A DNA stretch of 64,000 nt from Nocardia terrae. Its GTDB lineage: Bacteria > Actinomycetota > Actinomycetes > Mycobacteriales > Mycobacteriaceae. A program made the translations under genes and the position numbers. Positions 6,292 through 13,726 of this stretch are shown here, one piece after another. Below the pieces are notes generated by a model. It saw nothing but the letters and a program-made list of their open reading frames with translations, ran no database searches and had not been told where the DNA came from. Each line of letters opens with the position of its first letter. Position 1 is the stretch's first letter. The stretch covers positions 212,199 through 276,198 of the forward strand of contig NZ_WRPP01000011.1 in NCBI RefSeq assembly GCF_009760405.1, written 5' to 3'.

Positions 6292-8429
6292 CGGAAGATC
6301 GCTCCGCAGTGGTCGAATACCGGCCGCTGCTACTTAATGAGCGCAATCCGGAAGATGCTGCAATGCTCGCGGAATTGCGTGCGAGCAAGGCTATCGAACT
6401 GGTCGACAAACGCAATTTGCTGCGCGCCGAATTTGCGACTTTGGTAAATCCTCCCGAGTTGTCCGAAGGGCCCGAAGCGGAGCGCTGGGTTTACTATCCG
6501 TGGCGTCGTGCGGCGGTTGCTCTGCCGGGACCGCAACTCCTACGGGCGCTCCGGCTCGATCGAAATCGCAATATCGTTACTCCAACCGAACAAGCGACAC
6601 TCGCCACGCAGTTGATCGGCGTCGTCGGTCTGAGCGTCGGCCACGCCGTCGCCCATACGTTGGCGCTCGAAGGCATCTGCGGCGGTCTGCGGCTGGCGGA
6701 TTTCGACGAGATGGAACTGACCAACCTGAATCGTGTACCGGCCACCCTGTTCGATCTCGGCGTCAACAAGGCGGTGGTCGCCGCGCGGCGGATCGCGGAA
6801 CTGGATCCCTATCTGCCGGTAGAGGTTTACGGCCAGGGTTTGGACGATGACAACATCGACGCTTTCCTCGACGGGCTGTCGATAGTCGTCGAGGAATGCG
6901 ATTCACTCGATGTCAAACTCGCCCTGCGCGAGGGAGCTCGCCGACACCGTGTACCTGTGCTCATGCAGTCCAATGACCACGGTCTGCTCGACGTGGAGCG
7001 CTTTGACCTCGAGCCGGACCGTAGACCCTTCCACGGCCTGCTCGGCGATACCCGCGCCGCCGAACTACGTGGCCTGTCGACGCGCGACAAAGCCCCGTAC
7101 GTAATCCGAATCCTCGATGGCCGCAACCTTTCCGACAAGCTCGCAGCCAGCATGGTGGAGATCGGCGAGACGATGAACAGCTGGCCGCAGCTGGGCGGTG
7201 ATGTTCAGCTTGGCGGTGCCACTGTGGCGGCGGCGGTGCGCAGGATCGGGCTCGCGCAAAAACTGCCGTCGGGGCGCACCCGGATCGATGTGGACCGTTG
7301 CCTGGACGATCTCGCCGAGCCGCTGCCCGTTGTCGAAACAACGCTGGCGGACCAGCCGTTCGAGGAGTCTGTACCGGAGCGGGGAATCGAGAGTGTGCTG
7401 TACGCGGCCCAGCGCGCACCTTCAGGTGGCAACGTACAACCATGGATACTGCAGGCTGACAAGGGCCGGGTGACGATCTCCCTTGCCCCGGAACGGACCT
7501 CATCCATGGATATCGGCTATCGCGGAAGTGCGTTGGCGGTTGGGGCGGCGCTGTACAACGCGCGGGTGGCGGCAGCGGCGCACGGCATGCTCGGTGCCAG
7601 CCGGTTGTGGAGCCGGGATCCGGCGGAACTCACGGCTGTGCTCGAGCTCGGCGAGGGGACAGATTCTCGACTGGCCCGCGATTACTCGGGCCTCTTGGCT
7701 CGTCACACCAACCGGCGTGATGGAACGGGCGCACCGGTGTCCACTGAGGTTCTCGAGTCGATCGGCGCGGCGGCCGCGTTCGGCGGAGGTGGACTGCGCT
7801 GGGTAACCGGCCGATCCGAGATCGAGCAGGCGGGTCGGCTCCTCGCCGAATCGGATAGGGTGCGCTACCTGACGCCCGGATTGCATGAGGAGATGTACGC
7901 CGAACTGCGCTGGCCAGGTGATGATCTGCGCATCGGGGTAGATGTAGGGACCCTCGAACTGGCTCCCGACGAGATGGTGAAACTGGAGGTCGCGAGCCGA
8001 GCCGACATCATGGCGCAGTTGCGTGCCTGGTCGGGTGGCGTCGCTCTGGGGGATGCGATCCTCGATCGGATCCGGACCAGTTCCGCGGTCGCTGCACTGA
8101 CCTACCCCGTGCCCACCGACGGAGATGACCTCGTTGCCTACGCGAGGGCTGGCGAAGCGCTGCAGCGGGCGTGGATCGAGGCCGAACGGCAGGGGCTGGC
8201 CGTACAGCCAGTATCTCCGGTCTTCCTGTTTGCGCGACGTTCCGATGAACTCTCTGCTGTTTCCCCGGAGTTCGCCGATACACTAGCTTCACTTCAGGAC
8301 CGTTTCCTGGACTTATTGGGAGTGCCACCGGACGAGTTGATGGTGTTGGTGTTACGCCTGAGCTACGCGGCGGCCGCCAAGGTCCGAAGCCGTCGGCTCC
8401 CGGTACCGCAAGCGGGACTGTTCGGCTAG
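6288..8429 (+). CDS. E1-like (ThiF/MoeB) and nitroreductase fusion protein, MoeY/Rv1355c-like
   Basis: This 713-residue protein has two enzyme domains. Residues about 100-345 form an E1-like Rossmann domain with GVVGLSVG (111-118) and DFDEMELTNLNR (138-149), which binds ATP and carries the adenylation arginine. Residues about 360-713 form a flavin nitroreductase domain with the FMN-contact motif RAPSGGNVQPW (376-386). No CxxC zinc pairs and no obvious E1 catalytic cysteine loop are seen. The length and domain order match mycobacterial MoeY (Rv1355c, annotated for molybdopterin but without proof that I know of). In this setting it more plausibly activates a carboxylate and oxidises or reduces a ring or amine. 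TTA leucine codons, rare here, occur at residues 676 and 689. It is coupled to the upstream gene by ATGA and followed 16 bases later by the cyclic-di-GMP gene. Confidence 0.8.
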   Translation: MTEDRSAVVEYRPLLLNERNPEDAAMLAELRASKAIELVDKRNLLRAEFATLVNPPELSEGPEAERWVYYPWRRAAVALPGPQLLRALRLDRNRNIVTPTEQATLATQLIGVVGLSVGHAVAHTLALEGICGGLRLADFDEMELTNLNRVPATLFDLGVNKAVVAARRIAELDPYLPVEVYGQGLDDDNIDAFLDGLSIVVEECDSLDVKLALREGARRHRVPVLMQSNDHGLLDVERFDLEPDRRPFHGLLGDTRAAELRGLSTRDKAPYVIRILDGRNLSDKLAASMVEIGETMNSWPQLGGDVQLGGATVAAAVRRIGLAQKLPSGRTRIDVDRCLDDLAEPLPVVETTLADQPFEESVPERGIESVLYAAQRAPSGGNVQPWILQADKGRVTISLAPERTSSMDIGYRGSALAVGAALYNARVAAAAHGMLGASRLWSRDPAELTAVLELGEGTDSRLARDYSGLLARHTNRRDGTGAPVSTEVLESIGAAAAFGGGGLRWVTGRSEIEQAGRLLAESDRVRYLTPGLHEEMYAELRWPGDDLRIGVDVGTLELAPDEMVKLEVASRADIMAQLRAWSGGVALGDAILDRIRTSSAVAALTYPVPTDGDDLVAYARAGEALQRAWIEAERQGLAVQPVSPVFLFARRSDELSAVSPEFADTLASLQDRFLDLLGVPPDELMVLVLRLSYAAAAKVRSRRLPVPQAGLFG

Positions 8430-8445
8430 TGCGATCGGAGACAGA

Positions 8446-10320
8446 GTGCCTCGGCAGACGCTCGACTCGCTGGTGACACAGGTCGCCTCCGAGCTGATGG
8501 GTGTCGACGCCCAAACCATGGTGGCGTCGAGTGAGCGGGTGTTGTCATGGCTGGTTTCGCACTTCGACGTGGACTTCAGCTATTTGCGGCATACCGACCT
8601 CGAACGCCGGGAGTCCATCCTCATCGCCGAATGGCCGCCGCGCGAGGCAATTCCGGATCCGGATCCAATCAGCGTTGCCAAATTCGATGAGGCCGATCCG
8701 GTGTTTGCCAGCCTCGAGCACACGACCGAACCATTCCTGATCCGGCCAACGCCCGAGTTCGCGGATTATCAGCGCACTATCCGCGACTCTTCCGGCCTGT
8801 CCTCGGTATCGGTTGCCTCGGTCCCGCTGGTATCTCGTGGTTTGCCGACCGGCGTGCTCGGTTTCGTCAAGGAGGGCGACCGGGAGTGGAGTACGCGGGA
8901 ACTCAATGTGCTCAAGGCGATTGCCGCGCTGTTCGCCCAGCTGCAGGCGCGGGTGGTGGCGGAGGAGCGACTGCGCTATATCGCCATGCACGACGACCTG
9001 ACCGGTCTGGCCAATCGCCGGGCGCTGCTCGAGCACATGGAAGATCGGCTCCGGTCCGGGAGTTCCGGCCCGGTGGCGACGTTCTTCCTCGACTTGGATC
9101 GGCTCAAGGCGCTCAACGACTTCCTCGGGCATACAGCCGGGGACAACTTCATTCGGACGCTCGCTACGCGGTTGCGGGAGAACCTGGACCCCGGTGACGT
9201 GATCGCGCGGCTGGGCGGGGACGAGTTCGTCATCGTGCCGGCCAAGCCGATGGACGCCGCGGCCGCGGAGCGGGAGGCGATGCGGATTCAGCAGCTCATC
9301 GGGCGGCGGGTGACCGTGGGGGAGGAGACGGTGAGCCGCGGGGCGAGTGTGGGTGTGGCGCTGGGGATTCCGGGGGAGACCACGGTGGCCGACGTGCTGC
9401 GGCGGGCGGATCACGCGCTGCTGAGCGCGAAGTCGAGCGGCGGGAACGGCGTGGCGGTGTTCACCGATGCCATGCGGGCGCAGTTCGAGTTGCAGGATGA
9501 CGTCGAGTTGAACCTGCGCGGGGCGGTGTCCGACGGTTCGCTGTTGTTGCACTACCAGCCCGAGGTGGACCTGCGGACCGGGCGGGTGGTGGCGCTGGAG
9601 GCGCTGGTGCGCTGGCAGCATCCGACGCGCGGGCTGTTACCCCCGGGGGCGTTCGTGGGCGTGGCGGAGGCGACGAACCTTGCCGGGGAGTTGGGGCGGT
9701 GGGTGATCCGTTCGGCCGCAGAGCAATTCGCGAGCTGGCGGCGGCGGGGGCTGGCCTCGAACGTGGTCATTCGCATCAATGTGTCGCCGGTGCAGCTGGT
9801 GAGCCTGGACTTCGTGGAGACCATGGAGGGGATTCTGCGGCGCTACGGGATCGACGGGTCCTCGGTGTGCCTGGAGATCACCGAGCACGTGGTGGTGCAG
9901 GATCTGGCGCGCACGCAGGTGACGTTGCGCGGGCTCAAGCGGATGGGCGTGCAGATCGCCATCGACGACTTCGGCACCGGGTACTCCTCGCTGTCGCATC
10001 TGAAGGCGCTGCCGGTGGACGCGGTGAAGATCGACCGCGGCTTCGTGCAGCGGCTGGGCGCCAGCGCCGATGACCTGGCCATTGTGAAATCCATTGTGGG
10101 GCTGGCTGGTTCGTTCGGTCTCGGGGTGGTCGGCGAGGGCGTCGAGACCACCGTGGCCGCGCGCACCCTGGTGGCGCTGGGTTGCTATCGCGCGCAGGGC
10201 TTCCTGATCGCGCGGCCGATGCCGGCCGAGGAGGTCGAGGAGCATCTGGCGGCGGGTCGCATCGCGCTGGATCTGGACCTGCCGGGCGCGAGCCGGTCGT
10301 TCCTGCCGGGGCCGTCCTGA
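8446..10320 (+). CDS. GAF-GGDEF-EAL cyclic-di-GMP synthase/phosphodiesterase, Rv1354c-like
   Basis: This 624-residue signalling enzyme has an N-terminal GAF sensor domain (about 20-165), a diguanylate cyclase domain with an intact GGDEF (257-261) and a phosphodiesterase domain with an intact EAL (385-387), a DDFGTGYSS loop (507-515) and a KIDR motif. Both catalytic sites look functional, so it could make or break cyclic di-GMP depending on the GAF ligand. Length and domain order match mycobacterial Rv1354c, whose neighbour there is also the E1/nitroreductase protein. The GTG start at 8446 has GGAG 5 bases upstream and lies 16 bases after the preceding stop, so it is in the same operon. There are no membrane segments, so the sensor is cytosolic. 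A rare TTA codon occurs at residue 398. Confidence 0.92.
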   Translation: MPRQTLDSLVTQVASELMGVDAQTMVASSERVLSWLVSHFDVDFSYLRHTDLERRESILIAEWPPREAIPDPDPISVAKFDEADPVFASLEHTTEPFLIRPTPEFADYQRTIRDSSGLSSVSVASVPLVSRGLPTGVLGFVKEGDREWSTRELNVLKAIAALFAQLQARVVAEERLRYIAMHDDLTGLANRRALLEHMEDRLRSGSSGPVATFFLDLDRLKALNDFLGHTAGDNFIRTLATRLRENLDPGDVIARLGGDEFVIVPAKPMDAAAAEREAMRIQQLIGRRVTVGEETVSRGASVGVALGIPGETTVADVLRRADHALLSAKSSGGNGVAVFTDAMRAQFELQDDVELNLRGAVSDGSLLLHYQPEVDLRTGRVVALEALVRWQHPTRGLLPPGAFVGVAEATNLAGELGRWVIRSAAEQFASWRRRGLASNVVIRINVSPVQLVSLDFVETMEGILRRYGIDGSSVCLEITEHVVVQDLARTQVTLRGLKRMGVQIAIDDFGTGYSSLSHLKALPVDAVKIDRGFVQRLGASADDLAIVKSIVGLAGSFGLGVVGEGVETTVAARTLVALGCYRAQGFLIARPMPAEEVEEHLAAGRIALDLDLPGASRSFLPGPS

Positions 10321-10415
10321 GGGCCGACCCCTAACTTTCCCGGGATGTGGCCCGAATCCTGGAATGTGGCTCGAGAGCCCAGGAAAATGGGGGCGTAACG
10401 GGTGCGTGCCCGACT

Positions 10416-10435
10416 CGCGAACAATACTGTTCGCG
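10416..10435. promoter_or_regulatory. Palindromic operator upstream of the SDR gene
   Basis: CGCGAACAATACTGTTCGCG has perfect 8-bp arms around a 4-bp centre, 50 bases before the GTG of the SDR gene at 10485. The size fits a TetR-type operator. The GAAC/GTTC half-sites are spaced 6 apart rather than the 4 of an actinobacterial LexA box, so an SOS site is unlikely. Confidence 0.6.
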
Positions 10436-10484
10436 TAGTAGCGTGCGGTCTGACAAGGCTGTCAATTTGAGGGATGGTTCCGGC

Positions 10485-11516
10485 GTGCGTGATCGTGGCC
10501 TGAGCGGCAAGAAGACATTGATTACCGGCGCGGCCAGCGGTATCGGCCGTGCCACGGCGCTGGCATCCGCCCGCAAGGGGGCGCGGCTGGTGCTCACCGA
10601 CGTGAATGCCGACGGGCTGGACGCGACCGTCGAATCCATCCGTTCCGGCGGCGGCATCGTCGAGGTGGCCGAGGCCCTCGACATCAGCGACTACGACGCC
10701 GTCACCGCCTTCGCGGAGCGAGTGCACGAGCGGATCGGCTCGCTCGATGTGGTCATGAACGTCGCGGGCATCTCCACCTGGGGGACGGTGGAGAACCTCG
10801 AGCACCGGCACTGGAAGCGCCTGGTGGACGTGAATCTCATGGGGCCGATCCACGTCATCGAGAATTTCATCCCGCCCATGATCAAGGCGAAACGCGGTGG
10901 CGCGCTGGTGAATGTCTCCTCGGCGGCCGGTCTGCTGGCCTTCCCCTGGCATGCCGCCTACAGCGCGAGCAAGTTCGGTCTGCGCGGTGTTTCGGACGTG
11001 CTGCGCTTCGATCTGGAGCGCCACGACATCTCCGTGCACCTGGTGGTCCCGGGCGCGGTCGACACGCCGCTGGTGCAGACCGTGGACGTGGTCGGCGTGG
11101 ACCGTGACGATCCGCGAATCCAGGCTTGGATCAAGCGTTTCCGCCGCCACGCCAAGTCGCCGGATCAGGTGGCCGAATCCATTCTGCGCGGGGTGGAGAA
11201 GGGTACCTATCTCATCCACACCCAGTTCGACATCCGCTTCGGCTACTGGTGGTCGCGCAAGTGGGCCTGGCCCTACGAGTTCGTCATGCGCCGCGCGAAC
11301 GATCTGTTCACCACGTTCCTGCCGCGGGAGACGGTGGATTCCGGCCAAAAGCATGCCGGAATGACGGAAGCGGCTCTGGCCACGGAGGCAGCCGAGGTCG
11401 CGGCGACGGCCGAGGTTGCGGCGACGGCCGAGGTTGCGGAGACGGCCCGAGCCACGGAGACCGCCGGAGTCGCGAAGACGGCCGGAGTGACCGAGGCGGC
11501 GGGCGCGCCGGAATAG
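10485..11516 (+). CDS. Short-chain dehydrogenase/reductase with repetitive C-terminal tail
   Basis: This 343-residue SDR has a TGAASGIG cofactor motif (residues 12-19), an NVAG motif and the catalytic Ser...Y-x3-K set (VSSAAG, then YSASK). The catalytic core ends near residue 280 and a basic/aromatic segment follows, typical of membrane-associated actinobacterial SDRs. The last 55 or so residues are unusual. They begin with a stretch encoded by a copy of the dispersed hairpin repeat (11335-11367) and continue as degenerate hexapeptides of the AEVAAT type from 18-bp tandem repeats. The substrate is unknown; related proteins reduce steroid, retinoid or fatty carbonyls. The GTG at 10485 is chosen because it sits just before the fold and after GAGGGATGG. 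Confidence 0.85.
   Translation: MRDRGLSGKKTLITGAASGIGRATALASARKGARLVLTDVNADGLDATVESIRSGGGIVEVAEALDISDYDAVTAFAERVHERIGSLDVVMNVAGISTWGTVENLEHRHWKRLVDVNLMGPIHVIENFIPPMIKAKRGGALVNVSSAAGLLAFPWHAAYSASKFGLRGVSDVLRFDLERHDISVHLVVPGAVDTPLVQTVDVVGVDRDDPRIQAWIKRFRRHAKSPDQVAESILRGVEKGTYLIHTQFDIRFGYWWSRKWAWPYEFVMRRANDLFTTFLPRETVDSGQKHAGMTEAALATEAAEVAATAEVAATAEVAETARATETAGVAKTAGVTEAAGAPE
11335..11367 (+). repeat. Half copy of the dispersed hairpin repeat inside the SDR gene
   Basis: The run from TGGATTCCGGCC to GGAATGACG matches the right arm of the intergenic elements at 23241-23316 and 37511-37586. Here it is read in frame and encodes VDSGQKHAGMT. The opposite arm is missing. Confidence 0.75.
11373..11498 (+). 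repeat. 18-bp tandem repeats, about seven units, in the SDR tail
   Basis: Units of the form GCCGAGGTTGCGGCGACG repeat every 18 bases, most regularly at 11391-11444 and then more degenerate to 11498. They encode (AEVAAT)n. Each unit is in frame, so copy-number changes would lengthen or shorten the tail without breaking the gene. Confidence 0.8.
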
Positions 11517-11523
11517 CGGAGGC

Positions 11524-12027
11524 TCAGGAAGACTCGGGGGCGCAGACCCCCGGCTTCTTGCAGTTCTCGGCGGCGTGGGTGTCGAGCACGCGCGCGCCCG
11601 GTCCCTCGTCGCCGAGGTGGTCGTGGGCGTTGAAGATCTTGCACACGCCCAGTGACAGGCAGCCGCAGCCGATGCAGCCGGTCAGGTTGTCGCGCAGCCG
11701 GATCAGCTGTTCGATGCGGTCGTCGAGGTCCTCGCGCCAGACGGTGGACAGGGTCTCCCAGTCCCGCCGGCTCGGGTTGCGGCCGTCGGGCAGGTTGTCC
11801 AGGGCGCGGCGGATCTCGGCCAGCGGTATGCCGACACGCTGTGAGATACGGATGAAGGCGACCCGGCGCAGGGTTTCCCGCGGATAGCGGCGTTGGTTGC
11901 CGCTGGTTCGGCGGGCTGTGATCAAGCCCTCACGTTCGTAGAAATGCAAGGCGGACACCGAAACTCCGGCCCGCTGGGCCAGCTGACCGGGGGTCAGTTC
12001 CTTGGCTTGCCACGACGCGGTTTGCAC
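11524..12027 (-). CDS. soxR: SoxR, redox-sensing MerR-family regulator
   Basis: This 167-residue MerR-family activator has an N-terminal winged helix (LTPGQLAQRAGVSVSALHFY) and a dimer helix. Its C terminus carries the [2Fe-2S] motif CIGCGCLSLGVC, with the exact C-x2-C-x-C-x5-C spacing that defines SoxR. The cluster is oxidised by redox-active compounds and then switches on target promoters. In actinobacteria the targets are usually quinone reductases, monooxygenases and exporters rather than a soxS gene, and none is adjacent here. The GTG start at 12027 is immediately preceded by an imperfect inverted repeat, which suggests a leaderless, self-controlled transcript. It is divergent from arcA. 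Confidence 0.93.
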   Translation of the reverse strand: MQTASWQAKELTPGQLAQRAGVSVSALHFYEREGLITARRTSGNQRRYPRETLRRVAFIRISQRVGIPLAEIRRALDNLPDGRNPSRRDWETLSTVWREDLDDRIEQLIRLRDNLTGCIGCGCLSLGVCKIFNAHDHLGDEGPGARVLDTHAAENCKKPGVCAPESS

Positions 12028-12047
12028 ACCTGAACATTACTCCAGGT
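12028..12047. promoter_or_regulatory. Candidate SoxR operator between soxR and arcA
   Basis: The sequence from ACCTG (12028-12032) to CAGGT (12043-12047) is a 20-bp inverted repeat whose outer half-sites resemble the CCTNAAG/CTTNAGG type of SoxR box. It abuts the soxR start codon and lies 56 bases before the arcA start, so one dimer could act on both. The inner positions match poorly. Confidence 0.4.
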
Positions 12048-12102
12048 TTTTCGCCGGTGCGAATTGCATGCCATCCGTGCCGAAGGGAACTACCGTCGTG
12101 TC

Positions 12103-13332
12103 ATGGGAACAAAGGCCGCACCCACGGCGCGACCGTTTTCCGTGACCTCGGAGGTCGGCGCGCTGCGCACGGTGCTGTTGCACCGGCCGGGCGACGAGCT
12201 GCGCCGGCTCACCCCGCGCAACAACGATCAGCTGCTGTTCGACGCCATCCCCTGGGTCGAGCGCGCGCAGCAGGAGCACGATGCCTTCGCCGGGGTGTTG
12301 CGCGGGCGCGGGGTCGAGGTGTTGCTGCTCGCCGATGTGCTGACCGAGACCCTCCAGGCCAGCGGAGCCGCGCGCATTCAGGGCATTTCGGGCGCGGTGG
12401 ACGCGCGGCGGCTCGGGCACGTGCTCGCCGACGAGCTGGCCGCTCATCTGCGCGGGGTGCCCGCCCCGGAGCTGGCGCAGATCCTCATGTCCGGCATGAC
12501 ATTCGACGAACTGCCCTTCGGCCCCGACGCCACCTCGCTGGTGCGGCGCATGCACCACGGGCACGACTTCGTCATCGACCCGCTGCCGAATCTGCTGTTC
12601 ACCCGCGATTCCTCGTTCTGGGTCGGGCCACGGGTGGCCATCACCTCGCTCGCGCTGCCGGCGCGGGCGCGTGAAACCTCGCTCACCGACCTGATTTACG
12701 CCTTCCACCCGCGCTTCCTGGGCGTTCGGCGGGCCTACGAATCGCACCAGGCGCCGATCGAGGGCGGCGACGTGCTGCTGCTCGCGCCCGGTGTGGTGGC
12801 GGTCGGGGTGGGGGAGCGCACCACGGCCGCGGGCGCGGAAGCCTTGGCGCGCAGTCTCTTCGAGGACGATCTGGCCCACACCGTGCTCGTCGTGCCGATC
12901 GAGCAGACCCGTGCGACCATGCATCTCGACACCGTCTGCACCATGGTGGACGTCGACGCGGTGGTCATGTACCCGGCCATCCAGGATGAACTGTGCGCCT
13001 TCACCATTCGCAAGGAGGAGGGTCACGGGGTGAGCATCTCCGGCCCCGATCCCTTCCTGCGGGTGGCCGCGGAGGCCATGGGCATCGGCAAGCTGCGCGT
13101 GGTCGACACCGGTCTGGACGGCGTCACCGCCGAGCGGGAGCAGTGGGACGACGGCAACAACACCCTCGCCCTGGCCCCCGGTGTGGTGGTCGCCTACGAA
13201 CGCAATGAGAACACCAATGCGCGGCTCGAAGACGCCGGAATCGAGGTGCTGCGCATCCCCGGCTCCGAGTTGGGTTCCGGCCGTGGCGGTCCGCGCTGCC
13301 TGTCCTGCCCGCTGTCGCGTGACGAGGTGTGA
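12103..13332 (+). CDS. arcA: Arginine deiminase
   Basis: This 409-residue enzyme hydrolyses arginine to citrulline and ammonia. The family marks are present: FTRDSS, HLDTVCTMVD (catalytic His and Asp), IEGGDV and the nucleophile Cys399 in GGPRCLSCP. The ATG at 12103 gives the normal family length; an earlier in-frame ATG at 12064 would extend it through the soxR/arcA control region. There is no ornithine carbamoyltransferase, carbamate kinase or arginine/ornithine antiporter nearby, so the classical energy-yielding pathway is not encoded here. Mycobacterium carries the same gene in the same place (Rv1001), next to pmt and rsmI. The GntR gene 7 bases downstream is probably cotranscribed. Confidence 0.93.
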   Translation: MGTKAAPTARPFSVTSEVGALRTVLLHRPGDELRRLTPRNNDQLLFDAIPWVERAQQEHDAFAGVLRGRGVEVLLLADVLTETLQASGAARIQGISGAVDARRLGHVLADELAAHLRGVPAPELAQILMSGMTFDELPFGPDATSLVRRMHHGHDFVIDPLPNLLFTRDSSFWVGPRVAITSLALPARARETSLTDLIYAFHPRFLGVRRAYESHQAPIEGGDVLLLAPGVVAVGVGERTTAAGAEALARSLFEDDLAHTVLVVPIEQTRATMHLDTVCTMVDVDAVVMYPAIQDELCAFTIRKEEGHGVSISGPDPFLRVAAEAMGIGKLRVVDTGLDGVTAEREQWDDGNNTLALAPGVVVAYERNENTNARLEDAGIEVLRIPGSELGSGRGGPRCLSCPLSRDEV

Positions 13333-13339
13333 TGAAGCC

Positions 13340-13714
13340 ATGCTGGACATCCCGGTCGACCACCACTCGACGGTCCCGCCCTACGAGCAGCTGCGCCAGG
13401 GCATCATCGCCCGGGTGCGCTCCGGCGAGCTGGCCGCCGGGACCAAGATCCCCACGGTCCGGGCCTTGGCGGCGACGCTGAAGCTGGCCCCGAACACGGT
13501 GGCGCGCGCCTACCGCGAGCTGGAGCAGGACGGTGTGCTCGAAACCCGCGGGCGGCTGGGCTCTTTCATCGCCTCCTCCGGCGATCCGACCCGGGACCTG
13601 GCCGGCCGCGCGGCGACCGAGTACGTCGCGGTGATCAGGCGGCTGGGCCTCGACGACGACGCCGCGGTGCGTTACCTGCACGCGGCGCTCGGTGAGGCGC
13701 ACACCCCGCTGTGA
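13340..13714 (+). CDS. GntR family regulator, YtrA-like
   Basis: This 124-residue protein has an N-terminal GntR winged helix (YEQLRQGIIARVRSGELAAGTKIPTVRALA, read as two adjoining motifs, then NTVARAYRELEQDGVLETRGRLGSFI) and only a short helical C-terminal arm of about 45 residues. That build defines the YtrA subfamily, whose members usually repress ABC transporter genes. No transporter is adjacent here; the gene follows arcA by 7 bases and converges on pmt. It may regulate its own operon or a distant target. Confidence 0.88.
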   Translation: MLDIPVDHHSTVPPYEQLRQGIIARVRSGELAAGTKIPTVRALAATLKLAPNTVARAYRELEQDGVLETRGRLGSFIASSGDPTRDLAGRAATEYVAVIRRLGLDDDAAVRYLHAALGEAHTPL

Positions 13715-13726
13715 GCGTCGCCGGTC

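Noticed and set aside
10416..10435. Possible LexA/SOS box
   Set aside because: The GAAC and GTTC half-sites are 6 bases apart. The actinobacterial SOS box needs 4.
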